Shown: piece by piece, positions 27,166 to 35,912 of the stretch
How positions within the stretch are numbered: position 1 is the stretch's first letter
Layout of the letters: every line of letters starts with the position of its first letter
Assembly: GCA_035630615.1 (NCBI GenBank)
Contig: DASQKI010000046.1
Coordinates: 62,001 to 126,000 of the forward strand
From: DATFRX01 sp035630615
GTDB lineage: Bacteria > Actinomycetota > Actinomycetes > Propionibacteriales > Nocardioidaceae
DNA: 64,000 nt
Reading direction: 5' to 3'
Made by a program: the position numbers and the translations under genes
Notes under the pieces: generated by a model
The model's database searches: none
Seen by the model: only the letters and a program-made list of their open reading frames with translations
Told to the model about the DNA's origin: nothing

Positions 27166-27810
27166 GTGCGCGTTGTCCTCGCCGAAGATCTGGCCCTTCT
27201 CCGCGACGGTCTGACCCGGATCCTCGAGGCGCACGAGTTCGAGGTCGTCGCCGCGGTCGACAACGCGCCAGGCCTCGCCCGCGAGTTGCAAAAACCGGAC
27301 ATCGATGTGGCGGTCGTCGACGTACGACTGCCGCCGACGTTCACCGACGAGGGCCTGCGCGCCGCGATCAAGGCGCGAGCCGAGCGACCCGGACTACCGG
27401 TCCTCGTGCTGTCGCAATATGTCGAGCAGCTGTATGCGCGCGAACTCCTCGGCAGCGGCGACGGAGCCGTCGGCTACCTCCTCAAGGATCGAGTCTCCGA
27501 CGTCGCGCAGTTCGTCGACGCCGTACGCCGGGTCGCCGACGGCGGCACCGTACTCGACCCCGAAGTCGTCGCGACCCTCTTGGCCAAGCGCGACCAGGAC
27601 GGACCGATGAACCGTCTCACTGCGCGAGAACGCGAGGTACTGGCCCTGATGGCCGAAGGTCGCTCCAACGCGGCCGTCGCCAGCCGGCTGTTCATCACCG
27701 AAAAGGCCGTCAGCAAGCACAGCAACGCCATCTTCACCAAGCTCGATCTGGCGGTCTCGGACGACGACAATCGACGCGTACTCGCCGTTTTGGCCTACCT
27801 CGGCGTGTGA
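27166..27810 (+). CDS. NarL/LuxR-type response regulator
   Basis: A 214-residue regulator with an N-terminal receiver (LAEDLALLRDGL; phospho-acceptor Asp52 in VAVVDVRLPP; Lys in YLLKDRVSD) and a C-terminal LuxR helix-turn-helix (LTAREREVLALMAEGRSNAA, then FITEKAVSKHSNAIF). It most likely receives phosphate from the kinase at 25185; they would be an operon if not for the reversed gene at 26478-27137. The start is GTG with GAGGGGAG upstream. The MMPL gene is a plausible target. Confidence 0.93.
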   Translation: MRVVLAEDLALLRDGLTRILEAHEFEVVAAVDNAPGLARELQKPDIDVAVVDVRLPPTFTDEGLRAAIKARAERPGLPVLVLSQYVEQLYARELLGSGDGAVGYLLKDRVSDVAQFVDAVRRVADGGTVLDPEVVATLLAKRDQDGPMNRLTAREREVLALMAEGRSNAAVASRLFITEKAVSKHSNAIFTKLDLAVSDDDNRRVLAVLAYLGV

Positions 27811-27841
27811 TCGAGCCGCGCGACGCGTATTTTCTTCCTTC

Positions 27842-29035
27842 GTGGCTCGCCAATCTCGCAAGGTCTTCCTCCACATCGGTGCAATGAAGACCGGCACCAG
27901 CTACCTCCAAGAGGTCCTGCGTCAGCACAAGGCCGCGCTGGCCGACGACGGCATCCTCTTTCCCGGAGCCAACGGCTGGTCCGACCAGGTGATGGCCACC
28001 AAGGACGTTCTCGGGCTGCACGTCAGCCCCGAGATCGCGCACCGGGCCGACGGCGCCTGGGACCGGCTGCGCGACGAGATGCTGCAGTTCGAGGGCCGCG
28101 CCAGCGTGGTCTCGATGGAGTTCATGAGCTTCGCCCGCCGCGAGTTGGCCGCGAAGGTCGCGAACTCGCTGAGAAACGTCGAGCTGCATGTGATCCTGAC
28201 CGTCCGGGACGCCTCCCGGGTCATTCCGGCCCAATGGCAGGAGTCGACCCAAAACCGCGACATCGCGTCGTGGCAGGAGTATGCCGCCGCCGTCCTCGCC
28301 GGCGCCGATCGCGACAATCCGGCCTGGCGAGCGTTTCAGCGGGCGCTCAACATCCCACGGATCCTGCGTGCCTGGTCGGGCGCGGTCCCGCCAGAGCGCA
28401 TGCATGTCGTCCTGGTCCCCGCCCCCGGATCGCCGCCGGACCAATTGTGGACGCGGTTCGCATCGGTCGTCGGCATCGACGCCGAGCGGTTTCCGCCGCT
28501 GCCGGGTGAGCGCAACGTGTCCCTGGGGTACGCGTCGGCCGACCTGATGCGGCGGGTCAACGCGCACCTCACCGACCTCGAGCAGACGACGTACGGCCGG
28601 ACCGTGAAGCGGCACCTGTGCAAGCGGATCCTGTCCGCCCGACGCGATGAGCCGAAGATGTCGATGAACCGTCAGCTCGGTGAGTTCTCACTCGATTGGA
28701 ACCGCAATATGGCCGACGCCATCGCGCGCCAGGGGTGCGAGGTCGTCGGCGAGCTGACCGATCTCGACGTCGCCCCGACGACGGTCGAAATCCTCGAGCC
28801 ACCCGACCAGCGGCAGGTCCTCGGCGCCGCCGCCGACGCGGTCAACGGCATGCAGGAGCTGATCAAGCAGCGCGCGATCCAGTCGACTCCCGACACCGAA
28901 GCGCGCGAGCCGGCGACGTCGTCGTCCTGGGATCCGACACCCGATCCGATCGACGCAGCCGTCGCCGACGTGGTCGAGCTGATCCGCGAGGCCATTGAGC
29001 TGCGCCGGCAACGCCAGAAGGTCGGCGGCCGCTGA
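27842..29035 (+). CDS. Sulfotransferase-like P-loop protein, copy 2
   Basis: A 397-residue paralogue of the protein at 9161-10315. It shares RKVFLHIGAMKTGTSYLQ, LTVRDASRVIPAQWQES, an AWSGAVPPERMHVVLVPAPG segment, and GERNVSLGY. The PKTGTS-like loop is MKTGTS here, as expected for the 5'-phosphosulfate loop. The C-terminal 130 residues are less conserved and end in a charged helix. The start is GTG 27842 with no clear ribosome-binding site. It is downstream of the response regulator by 31 bases, so could be co-transcribed with it. The acceptor is unknown. Confidence 0.76.
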   Translation: MARQSRKVFLHIGAMKTGTSYLQEVLRQHKAALADDGILFPGANGWSDQVMATKDVLGLHVSPEIAHRADGAWDRLRDEMLQFEGRASVVSMEFMSFARRELAAKVANSLRNVELHVILTVRDASRVIPAQWQESTQNRDIASWQEYAAAVLAGADRDNPAWRAFQRALNIPRILRAWSGAVPPERMHVVLVPAPGSPPDQLWTRFASVVGIDAERFPPLPGERNVSLGYASADLMRRVNAHLTDLEQTTYGRTVKRHLCKRILSARRDEPKMSMNRQLGEFSLDWNRNMADAIARQGCEVVGELTDLDVAPTTVEILEPPDQRQVLGAAADAVNGMQELIKQRAIQSTPDTEAREPATSSSWDPTPDPIDAAVADVVELIREAIELRRQRQKVGGR

Positions 29036-29362
29036 CGGCCCACCTCTGGCCAAGGGTCCCGATTTAGGCGGGTCTGGTCAAAAGCCGACAATGTTTGGCG
29101 GATTGCGGCGGAAGAACCCGTCTTATGTGCTATCGCGATCGCGCGTTTCGCGATTGAATGCTCCGTGGGAGGGCGCACAGAGAGCGAGGATTTCGTCACG
29201 ACCTGAGTTTCACGTGGCCTAGCGCACGCCTCCACGAGCCGTCGGCCCAGTCCTCGCCCAAAGCTCATCCGCTGTTCTCAACCTTCCCTCCCCTTGCCGC
29301 AGGATGCGGTGCCAACTACGGCAGCCTCGGCTGTCGGATCGAGAAATCTGGAGAAACCCCCC
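29036..29362. other. 327-base gap with no supported gene
   Basis: No convincing coding frame on either strand. It is less GC-rich than the surroundings in its middle (near 29120-29160), where ATCGCGA and TCGCGAT form a 7-base inverted repeat. The last 100 bases probably hold the promoter of the secreted protein gene; no clear -35/-10 pair was found. Confidence 0.5.
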
Positions 29363-30076
29363 ATGCTGAAGCGAAGCATCGGCGTTGCCGCCATCGCGGC
29401 CGCATTCGTCGCGACCGGGTCTGTCGCCACCGGCTCGTTCGCGGCCGAGGTCGACGAGTTCGGATCGTCGGCGACGCAAGCCTCGAAGTCGTCGTCCGAC
29501 TCGGTGTCGTCCGACGCCAAGGCTCATGTGACCGGCCGACCCATCCAATGCGACGGCGTCATGGAGCTTGGTGATGCGCCGAAGGCGAAGCTCGTCGTTT
29601 CCGACGGCGCGTCCTGCACGGTCGTCAACTCGACCATCAAGAGCCTGCGGGCGCTGCCCGGCTCGGTCGACGTCCGCGTCATCGACACCGAAGTCACCAG
29701 GAACCTGATGGTGCGCGGCGCCACCGGCACCGTCCACATCGGGCCGAAGGACTGCCGCTACGACCCGATGGTCGGCAACAACGTCATCGTTCGAAACTCC
29801 CACAACGTCTTGATCTGCTTCACCTCGGTTGACAACAACATCATGGTCCGCAACAACGACGGCCGGATCACGCTGCGGGACAGCTCGGCCGGCAACAACA
29901 TCATGGTCAACCGCAACCTCGCGTACGCTCCGAACGCCGGTGACCCGGCCACGCTCAAAGCGTCGAAGATCCGACTGCTGCGGCTCGAGGCCGGCAACCA
30001 CATCGTCGCCCGCGACAACAACGCGACCCGCGAGGTCGTCGCCCGCGACAACACCCCGGTGGCGACCATCGCCTGA
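29363..30076 (+). CDS. Secreted protein with NNIMVR-type repeats
   Basis: About 237 residues. The signal peptide MLKRSIGVAAIAAAFVATGS is followed by a likely cleavage site near SFAAE and a Ser-rich linker. The mature part has short repeated motifs: NNVIVRNSHN, NNIMVRNNDG, NNIMVNRN, NHIVARDNN, VVARDN. The spacing of about 20 residues and alternating polar/hydrophobic strands suggest a right-handed beta-helix. Cys residues occur in IQCDGV, SCTVVN, KDCRYD and LICF. Function unknown. The start at 29363 has CTGGAG upstream. Confidence 0.75.
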   Translation: MLKRSIGVAAIAAAFVATGSVATGSFAAEVDEFGSSATQASKSSSDSVSSDAKAHVTGRPIQCDGVMELGDAPKAKLVVSDGASCTVVNSTIKSLRALPGSVDVRVIDTEVTRNLMVRGATGTVHIGPKDCRYDPMVGNNVIVRNSHNVLICFTSVDNNIMVRNNDGRITLRDSSAGNNIMVNRNLAYAPNAGDPATLKASKIRLLRLEAGNHIVARDNNATREVVARDNTPVATIA

Positions 30077-30189
30077 CGGCTCCACCGAGTAGTTCGTTCG
30101 ACGTCGGCGCTCTGCACGGGTAAACCCCGTGGAGGGCGCCGACGCGCATGTCGAGCATCGGGCGGTTGACGTGACCACAAGGGCTCAGC

Positions 30190-30276
30190 TGGTGCGCGAG
30201 GGGGGAGTTGAACCCCCACGCCCTCTCGGGCACACGGACCTGAACCGTGCGCGTCTGCCTATTCCGCCACTCGCGC
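30190..30276 (-). tRNA. tRNA-Leu (anticodon CAG)
   Basis: On the minus strand the 84-base body (30193-30276) folds as a class II tRNA: acceptor GCGCGAG pairs with CTCGCGC, anticodon stem CACGG/CCGTG with loop TTCAGGT (anticodon CAG), a long variable arm (TGCCCGAGAGGGCG), and T stem GGGGG/CCCCC with loop TTCAACT. CCA is encoded (30190-30192). tRNA-Leu is also next to fhaA in Mycobacterium, which supports the synteny. Confidence 0.97.
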
Positions 30277-30422
30277 TTGGCACCGCTGGGATTGGCCGAA
30301 ACGCTCCGACCGAAGGCACAGCCTAACACCCGGGCGCGACGGGCCGATGGGGACTGATTACCGCATCCCAGGCAGGCTAGGAGTTGACCGATACGATCGC
30401 AGGAAGAAAGGAGGGAGATGTC

Positions 30423-31142
30423 GTGGGAGTGCTGCACCGCTTCGAACAGCGGCTCGAACATATGGTCACCGGGGCGTTCGCCCGAGCCTTCCGCAGCGCC
30501 GTGCAGCCGGTTGAGATCGCGGCCGCGCTGCAGCGTGAGATCGACAACTCGGCTCAGGTCCTGTCCCGCGATCGGCTTCTCGCGCCCAACAGCTTCCACG
30601 TCGAGCTGTCTGAGCCCGACTTCGAACGGCTGTCGCCCTACGGGGACGCCCTGTCGGCCGAGCTCGCGACGCTGGTCCGCGAGCACGTCAGCGAGCAGCG
30701 CTACACCCTGGCCGGCCCCCTGGACATCTCCTTCGGCCAGGGAGACGACCTCACCACCGGGCGATTCCGCGTACGCAGTCGGGCCAATGCCGAGGTGACG
30801 CAGATGGCCGGCCAGCCTTCGACTGGCGACGCTCCCGTCCTCCTCGAAGTCAACGGTGAGCGTCATCCGCTGCAACCCCCGGGCATCGTAGTCGGGCGAG
30901 GAAGTGACGCCGGTCTACGGATCAACGATCCCGGTGTCTCGCGAAAACATGTGGAGATCCGGGTTGACGTGGGCGGTGGTCAGGTTACGGTGAGCGCCAT
31001 CGATCTAGGCTCTACGAACGGCACCAGCATGGACGGTCGTAGAGTGCAACAAGCCCTTCTCCACGACGGCTCCACCATTGTCATTGGAAACACCACTATG
31101 GTCGTCCGCGACCCGACCGCAATGAACGAAAGATCGGGGTGA
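30423..31142 (+). CDS. fhaA: FhaA-type regulator (DUF3662 + FHA)
   Basis: A 239-residue protein: N-terminal DUF3662 domain (GVLHRFEQRLEHMVTGAFAR, then AFRSAVQPVEIAAALQREID) and a C-terminal FHA domain with GRGSDAGLRINDPGVSRKH and DLGSTNGTSMDG, which binds phosphothreonine made by PknA/PknB. Mycobacterial FhaA is about twice as long because of a disordered Gln-rich middle, absent here. In mycobacteria it binds the MurJ pseudokinase domain and controls peptidoglycan synthesis. The GTG at 30423 is chosen for its strong AAAGGAGGGAG site. First gene of the operon. Confidence 0.93.
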   Translation: MGVLHRFEQRLEHMVTGAFARAFRSAVQPVEIAAALQREIDNSAQVLSRDRLLAPNSFHVELSEPDFERLSPYGDALSAELATLVREHVSEQRYTLAGPLDISFGQGDDLTTGRFRVRSRANAEVTQMAGQPSTGDAPVLLEVNGERHPLQPPGIVVGRGSDAGLRINDPGVSRKHVEIRVDVGGGQVTVSAIDLGSTNGTSMDGRRVQQALLHDGSTIVIGNTTMVVRDPTAMNERSG

Positions 31143-31146
31143 GCGC

Positions 31147-31617
31147 GTGTCAGAACTCACCCTGACGCTGATCAAGTTGGGGTTCTTGGCCGTTCTATGG
31201 CTGTTCGTGCTCTCGGCCGTCTCGGTTATCCGCTCCGACATCTTCGGCACCCGGGTCGAGACACCCCGCCCGGCCAAGCAGGCCAAGCCCGCCAAACAAC
31301 CCAAGCCCAAGAAGCAGCCTCGCGGTGCCCCCAGTACGCTCACGGTCACCGAAGGCCCCAACGCGGGCCAGATCGTGGGACTCGATGGACCACCCATCCT
31401 GATCGGCCGGGGTGCCGACGCGACACTGCGGCTCGATGACGACTATGTTTCGACCCGCCATGCGCGGATCGCGACCAACGGGGAGCAGTGGTTCGTCGAG
31501 GACCTGGGCTCTACCAACGGCACCTACCTCGGTAGCCAACGCGTCGTCGCTCCCTCTCCCATCGCGGTCGGGACGCCGGTACGCATCGGCAAGACCGTGG
31601 TCGAGCTTCGGAAGTAG
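31147..31617 (+). CDS. fhaB: FhaB-type FHA-domain membrane protein
   Basis: A 156-residue protein: one N-terminal TM segment (LIKLGFLAVLWLFVLSAVSV), a Lys/Pro-rich linker (KQAKPAKQPKPKKQP), and a C-terminal FHA domain (LIGRGADATLRLDDDYVSTR, then DLGSTNGTYLG). FhaB/FipA binds phosphorylated cell-division or elongation proteins in mycobacteria. GTG start, 4 bases after fhaA. Confidence 0.95.
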   Translation: MSELTLTLIKLGFLAVLWLFVLSAVSVIRSDIFGTRVETPRPAKQAKPAKQPKPKKQPRGAPSTLTVTEGPNAGQIVGLDGPPILIGRGADATLRLDDDYVSTRHARIATNGEQWFVEDLGSTNGTYLGSQRVVAPSPIAVGTPVRIGKTVVELRK

Positions 31618-31623
31618 CAGGCG

Positions 31624-32928
31624 ATGACGATCTCGTTGCGCTATGCCGCCCTGTCCGACATCGGGCGAGTGCGCAAGAAGAACGAAGACTCGGGGTATGC
31701 CAGCGCGCGCCTGCTCATCCAGGCCGACGGCATGGGTGGCCCGCCAGCTGGCGACCTCGCGTCCGCCACCACGGTGCAGACGATGCGTCGCCTCGACGAG
31801 CCGGTCAGCGGCGACCTGGTCGAGGCGCTCGCCGGCGCGGTCCATCGGGCCAACGACCGACTCAGCGAGATGGTCGAGGCCGACCCCTCGGTCGAGGGCA
31901 TGGGTTGCACGCTCGACGCGCTGCTCACCGACGGCGAACGGGTCGCGCTGGCCCACATCGGTGACTCCCGGGCGTACTTGCTCCGCGGCGGCGCCCTGAC
32001 CCAGCTCACCAACGACCACACCTTCGTACAGACGCTGGTCGACGAGGGCCGGATCACGCTCGAGGAAGCCCGCACCCACCCGCATCGGTCGCTGATGATC
32101 CGCGCGCTCGACGGCCGCAGCGAGCTGGAGCCGGACATCGCCCTGATCAACGTGCAGCCCGGCGACCGCATCATGCTGTGCAGCGACGGCCTGAGCGGGT
32201 TCGTCAACGACGCCGCGATCGCGCGGCTCATCAGCATCGGCACCGTCGACGCCGCGGCGACCGCGCTGGTGCGCACCGCGCTCGATTCGGGCAGCAACGA
32301 CAACGTCACGTGCATCCTCGCCGAGGTCACCGACGAGGACTTGACCGCCAACGAGCCGCTGATCGTCGGAGCGGCCGCCGAACAGCTTGCTCGTGGCTCC
32401 GACACGTCCCGCCACGCGCCGGTCATCGATGAGCCCGACGACAGCAACCGCGATCCGGAGGAGCTGCGCTATGCCCCGCTGGCTCCGCGGCGCTTCCGCT
32501 GGCTGCGTCGCGCCCTGATCGCGGTCGTGCTGCTCGCCGTGATCGGACTGACGGTCAAGTGGCTCTACGACTGGACCCAGCGGCAGTACTACGTCGCCGA
32601 GCACGACGGGCACGTGGCGATCTTCCGGGGACTCGACGGCAGCATCGGCGGCTTCAACCTGTCGAGCGTCTACGACGAGTCCACTCTCGAGGTCGACGAC
32701 CTGTCCGAATACCAGCGCAGCCAGGTCGAGGACGGCATCGAGGTCGACGACCTCGCCATGGCCGAGCAGACGGTCACCAACCTGCGAGAGGGGTCGACGC
32801 TACCGACCGACCCGAGTGAGTCGCCGACCTCGCCGACGTCACCCAGCTCACCCACGAAGTCGACCTCGAAGTCGCCCACGAAGCCAACGGACAAGAGCCC
32901 GAACGACGGTGGGGGCGGACGCCAATGA
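31624..32928 (+). CDS. pstP: PP2C-type serine/threonine phosphatase
   Basis: A 434-residue PP2C phosphatase that reverses PknA/PknB phosphorylation. Metal ligands are in KKNEDS, QADGMGG, HIGDSRAYLL, LCSDGLSGFV and GSNDNVTCIL. A single TM segment (RALIAVVLLAVIGLTVKWLY) at about residues 295-320 is followed by an extracellular domain (RQYYVAEHDGHVAIFRGLDG) and a Pro/Ser/Thr/Lys tail. Lies 6 bases after fhaB; its end overlaps rodA (ATGA). Confidence 0.95.
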   Translation: MTISLRYAALSDIGRVRKKNEDSGYASARLLIQADGMGGPPAGDLASATTVQTMRRLDEPVSGDLVEALAGAVHRANDRLSEMVEADPSVEGMGCTLDALLTDGERVALAHIGDSRAYLLRGGALTQLTNDHTFVQTLVDEGRITLEEARTHPHRSLMIRALDGRSELEPDIALINVQPGDRIMLCSDGLSGFVNDAAIARLISIGTVDAAATALVRTALDSGSNDNVTCILAEVTDEDLTANEPLIVGAAAEQLARGSDTSRHAPVIDEPDDSNRDPEELRYAPLAPRRFRWLRRALIAVVLLAVIGLTVKWLYDWTQRQYYVAEHDGHVAIFRGLDGSIGGFNLSSVYDESTLEVDDLSEYQRSQVEDGIEVDDLAMAEQTVTNLREGSTLPTDPSESPTSPTSPSSPTKSTSKSPTKPTDKSPNDGGGGRQ

Positions 32929-34334
32929 GCGCGGCGTCCATGACGCCGAGCCTGGTGCCGCGGAAGCGCCGTGGCGCCGAGTTGTTTCTGCTCTTCTTGG
33001 CCCTGGTCGTCGGCGTCGGTGCCTACGTCGCGGTCGGTCTCGGCTTCAACGGCGAGGTTCCGTCGGACACCTACACCCTCGGCGGCGGCATGGCCGTCCT
33101 CGCGATCGTCGCCCACATCATCGTGCGGCAGTTCGCTCCATACGCCGATCCGGTCCTGTTGCCGCTCATCGTCGCGCTCAACGGCCTGGGCCTGGCGATG
33201 ATCCACCGCATCGACCTGAGCCTCGAGGCCGCGGGGAGCTCCTTCGGCCCGTACGCCGGGCAGCAGCTGCTGTGGACCCTCATCGGAGTCATCGGCTTCC
33301 TGACCGTGCTCGTCGTGGTGCGTGACCACCGGCGGCTGCAGGCGTTCACCTATACCTTCGGCCTCGCGGCTCTCGCGCTGCTGATGCTGCCGCTGGTGCC
33401 CGGCCTCGGGACCACCATCAACGGCGCTCGGATCTGGATCCGACTCGGTCCGATGAGCTTCCAGCCGGGCGAGGTGGCCAAGCTCTTCCTGGTCGTGTTC
33501 TTCGCCGGCTATCTGGTCGTCAAGCGGGACGCGCTGGCGCTCGCCGGCCGACGGTTCCTCGGGCTCGATCTGCCGCGAGGTCGTGACCTCGGACCGATCC
33601 TGGTCGCCTGGCTGGTGAGCCTCGGCGTCCTGGTCTTCCAGCGCGACCTGGGCTCGTCGCTGCTGTTCTTCGGGTTGTTTCTGGTGCTGCTCTACGTCGC
33701 GACCGAGCGGCCGGGCTGGCTCGTGGTCGGCGGCCTGCTGTTCGCCGCCGGTGCCTACTTCAGCTACCTCACGTTCGGTCACGTTCAGGAGCGGATCCAC
33801 GGGTGGACCGACACGTTCGCGATCATCGAGACCGGGTCCCACAAGGGGGAGTACCTCTACTTCCAGCCCGTCCAGGGCCTGTTCGGCATGGGGTACGGAG
33901 GGTTGATCGGCCGCGGGCTGGGTCAAGGCGACCCGACGGAGACGCCGTACTCCTGGTCCGACTTCATCACCGCCTCGTTCGGCGAGGAGTTGGGCCTCGC
34001 CGGGCTGATGGCGATCCTGATGATCTACGCCCTGCTCGTCGAGCGCGGACTCCGCACCGCCTTGGTCTGCCGCGATACGTTCGGCAAGCTGATAGCGGTC
34101 GGACTTGCGGTGTCGTTCGCGCTGCAGGTCTTCGTGGTGGTCGGTGGCGTGACGCGGTTGATCCCGCTCACCGGGCTGACCGCACCGTTCTTGTCGTACG
34201 GGGGGTCGTCGCTCGTGGTCAACTGGGCGATCGTCGCGTTGCTGTTGCGGATCAGTGACCAGGCTCGCCGTCCGGCGCCGGAAGTCCGACCCCCAGCCCT
34301 AGACGACGCAACCCAGGTGGTGAAGCTGCGATGA
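32925..34334 (+). CDS. rodA: FtsW/RodA/SpoVE-family lipid II polymerase
   Basis: A 469-residue polytopic membrane protein with about ten to twelve TM segments. SEDS-family markers are NGARIWIRLGPMSFQPGEVAKL, QRDLGSSLLFFGLF, and the C-terminal TGLTAPFLSYGGSSLVVNW. SEDS proteins polymerise lipid II glycan strands together with a class B PBP, here pbpA next door. Overlaps pstP and pbpA by four bases each, so all are co-translated. Confidence 0.94.
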   Translation: MSAASMTPSLVPRKRRGAELFLLFLALVVGVGAYVAVGLGFNGEVPSDTYTLGGGMAVLAIVAHIIVRQFAPYADPVLLPLIVALNGLGLAMIHRIDLSLEAAGSSFGPYAGQQLLWTLIGVIGFLTVLVVVRDHRRLQAFTYTFGLAALALLMLPLVPGLGTTINGARIWIRLGPMSFQPGEVAKLFLVVFFAGYLVVKRDALALAGRRFLGLDLPRGRDLGPILVAWLVSLGVLVFQRDLGSSLLFFGLFLVLLYVATERPGWLVVGGLLFAAGAYFSYLTFGHVQERIHGWTDTFAIIETGSHKGEYLYFQPVQGLFGMGYGGLIGRGLGQGDPTETPYSWSDFITASFGEELGLAGLMAILMIYALLVERGLRTALVCRDTFGKLIAVGLAVSFALQVFVVVGGVTRLIPLTGLTAPFLSYGGSSLVVNWAIVALLLRISDQARRPAPEVRPPALDDATQVVKLR

Positions 34335-35782
34335 ACCGACCCATCCGCGTGATGGCCATCGCCTGCCTCGTCCTGTTCGTCGCCTTGATGGCCAACATCA
34401 ACTACATCCAGTACATCGACGCCGACGACCTCAACACCATGGTCGCCAACAACCGCGTACGCCATGACGAGTTTTCTCGCGAGCGCGGCCCGATCATCGT
34501 CGGCGACCGGCAGATCGCGCTGAGCGAGCCGGTCGACGACGAGTTCGAATACCTCCGGGCCTACCGCCAGACCAATCTCTACGCCAACCTCACCGGCTTC
34601 TACTCCTACGACCACGCCTCGACCGACCTCGAGAACAGCCAAAACAGCATCCTGTCCGGCAGCGACCCGCGGCTGTTCGTCAACCGGGTCATCGACCTGC
34701 TCAGCAGCGAGCAGTCCAAGGGCGGCAGCGTCACGCTGACCATCGACCCCGAGGCGCAGCGCGCGGCCTACGAGGGACTGACGAAGATCAGCAACAACGG
34801 CGCGGCGGTCGCGCTCGACCCCGACACCGGAGCTGTCCTCGCGATGGTGAGCGTGCCCGGATGGGACCCCAATCCGCTGGCCAGCCACGACTTCGGCAAG
34901 GCGGACGCTGCGTACCAGGACCTGATCAAAGACCCCGCCAACCCGCTGCTCGACCGAAGCCGGGAGCAGATCTACGCGCCCGGATCGACATTCAAGCTCG
35001 TCACGGCGGCGGCCGCGCTGCAAAACGGCTACAACCCCGACTCGGAGATCAACGGCAACTTCAGCCTGTCGTTCCCCGGCATCGACTACCAACTGGTCAA
35101 CGAGTTCGACTGCGGCGGCAGCACGTTGACGATCGCGCTCGCCAACTCCTGCAACGTCGCTTTCGGCGACCTGGCGCTCGATCTCGGCGAGGACAAGATC
35201 CGGGCGCAGGCGGAGGCCTTCGGGTTCGGCGACAGCAGCTACCTCGACGGCCTGACCGTCGCGCCGAGTCAGTTCACCCTGCCGGGATCGTCGGGGGAGC
35301 TCGACGAGCCGCAGCTGGCGCAGAGTGCGATCGGCCAATACAACGTCGCGGCGACGCCGCTGCAGATGGCGATGGTGGCAGCCGGCATCGCCAACGACGG
35401 CGTCGTCATGAATCCGTACATCGTCGACACCGTGCGCTCGCCGGAGTTCGAGATCCTCGAGCGCACCCAGCCTGACGACTACTCCGAGGCGATGAGCTCG
35501 GGGTCGGCCGCGCAGCTCAAGGAGATGATGCAGGCGGTCGTGACGCAGGGCACGGCGGCCGGCGTCGGCCTGCCGGAGGGGAGCGCCGCCAAGACCGGCA
35601 CGGCTCAGCGCGGCGCAGGCCAGAACCCGTACGCCTGGTTCGTCGCCTGCTCACCGGATGACGAGGTCGCGATCGCGGTGATCGTCGAGGACCCGTCCAA
35701 TGTTGCGCAGGACGACATCACCGGCTCGGGCATCGCCGGTCCGATCGCCGTCGACATCATGAATGCGGTGCGGAACAAGTGA
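34331..35782 (+). CDS. pbpA: Class B penicillin-binding protein (D,D-transpeptidase)
   Basis: A 483-residue transpeptidase that cross-links peptidoglycan made by RodA. An N-terminal TM segment (VMAIACLVLFVALMANI) precedes a dimerisation domain and the penicillin-binding core with the active-site STFK (Ser219), SCN (ANSCN) near 275, and KTGTA near 420. In M. tuberculosis PbpA is phosphorylated by PknB. The stop is followed by a long palindrome before pknA. Confidence 0.94.
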   Translation: MNRPIRVMAIACLVLFVALMANINYIQYIDADDLNTMVANNRVRHDEFSRERGPIIVGDRQIALSEPVDDEFEYLRAYRQTNLYANLTGFYSYDHASTDLENSQNSILSGSDPRLFVNRVIDLLSSEQSKGGSVTLTIDPEAQRAAYEGLTKISNNGAAVALDPDTGAVLAMVSVPGWDPNPLASHDFGKADAAYQDLIKDPANPLLDRSREQIYAPGSTFKLVTAAAALQNGYNPDSEINGNFSLSFPGIDYQLVNEFDCGGSTLTIALANSCNVAFGDLALDLGEDKIRAQAEAFGFGDSSYLDGLTVAPSQFTLPGSSGELDEPQLAQSAIGQYNVAATPLQMAMVAAGIANDGVVMNPYIVDTVRSPEFEILERTQPDDYSEAMSSGSAAQLKEMMQAVVTQGTAAGVGLPEGSAAKTGTAQRGAGQNPYAWFVACSPDDEVAIAVIVEDPSNVAQDDITGSGIAGPIAVDIMNAVRNK

Positions 35783-35798
35783 GTCAGCCGCCACTGTC

Positions 35799-35887
35799 GC
35801 GTCGAGATTGCGCGTCTTGTCCGCCCGGCGACGGCGGACAGCGTCCCATTGGCGGCACCCGGCGGGCAAGACGCGCAATCTCGACGC
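35799..35887. repeat. Long inverted repeat inside the pbpA-pknA operon
   Basis: Arms about 35799-35828 and 35859-35887 share a 22-base perfect core containing GAGATTGCGCGTC; a smaller hairpin (GTCCGCC/GGCGGAC) lies inside. A second member is at 57292-57380. Here it lies between two co-directional operon genes, so it is not a simple end-of-operon terminator; it may attenuate, process the mRNA, or be an inserted element. Confidence 0.8.
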
Positions 35888-35912
35888 AAAGGGGTGAAGG
35901 CGAGGTGCGCGC

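Noticed and set aside
28995..29222. Plus-strand frame in the 327-base gap as a gene
   Set aside because: Mostly overlaps the end of the sulfotransferase-like gene and has no ribosome-binding site or motif.
31195..32613. Long frame antisense to fhaB and pstP
   Set aside because: Both genes on the other strand have clear domains and a consistent operon structure.
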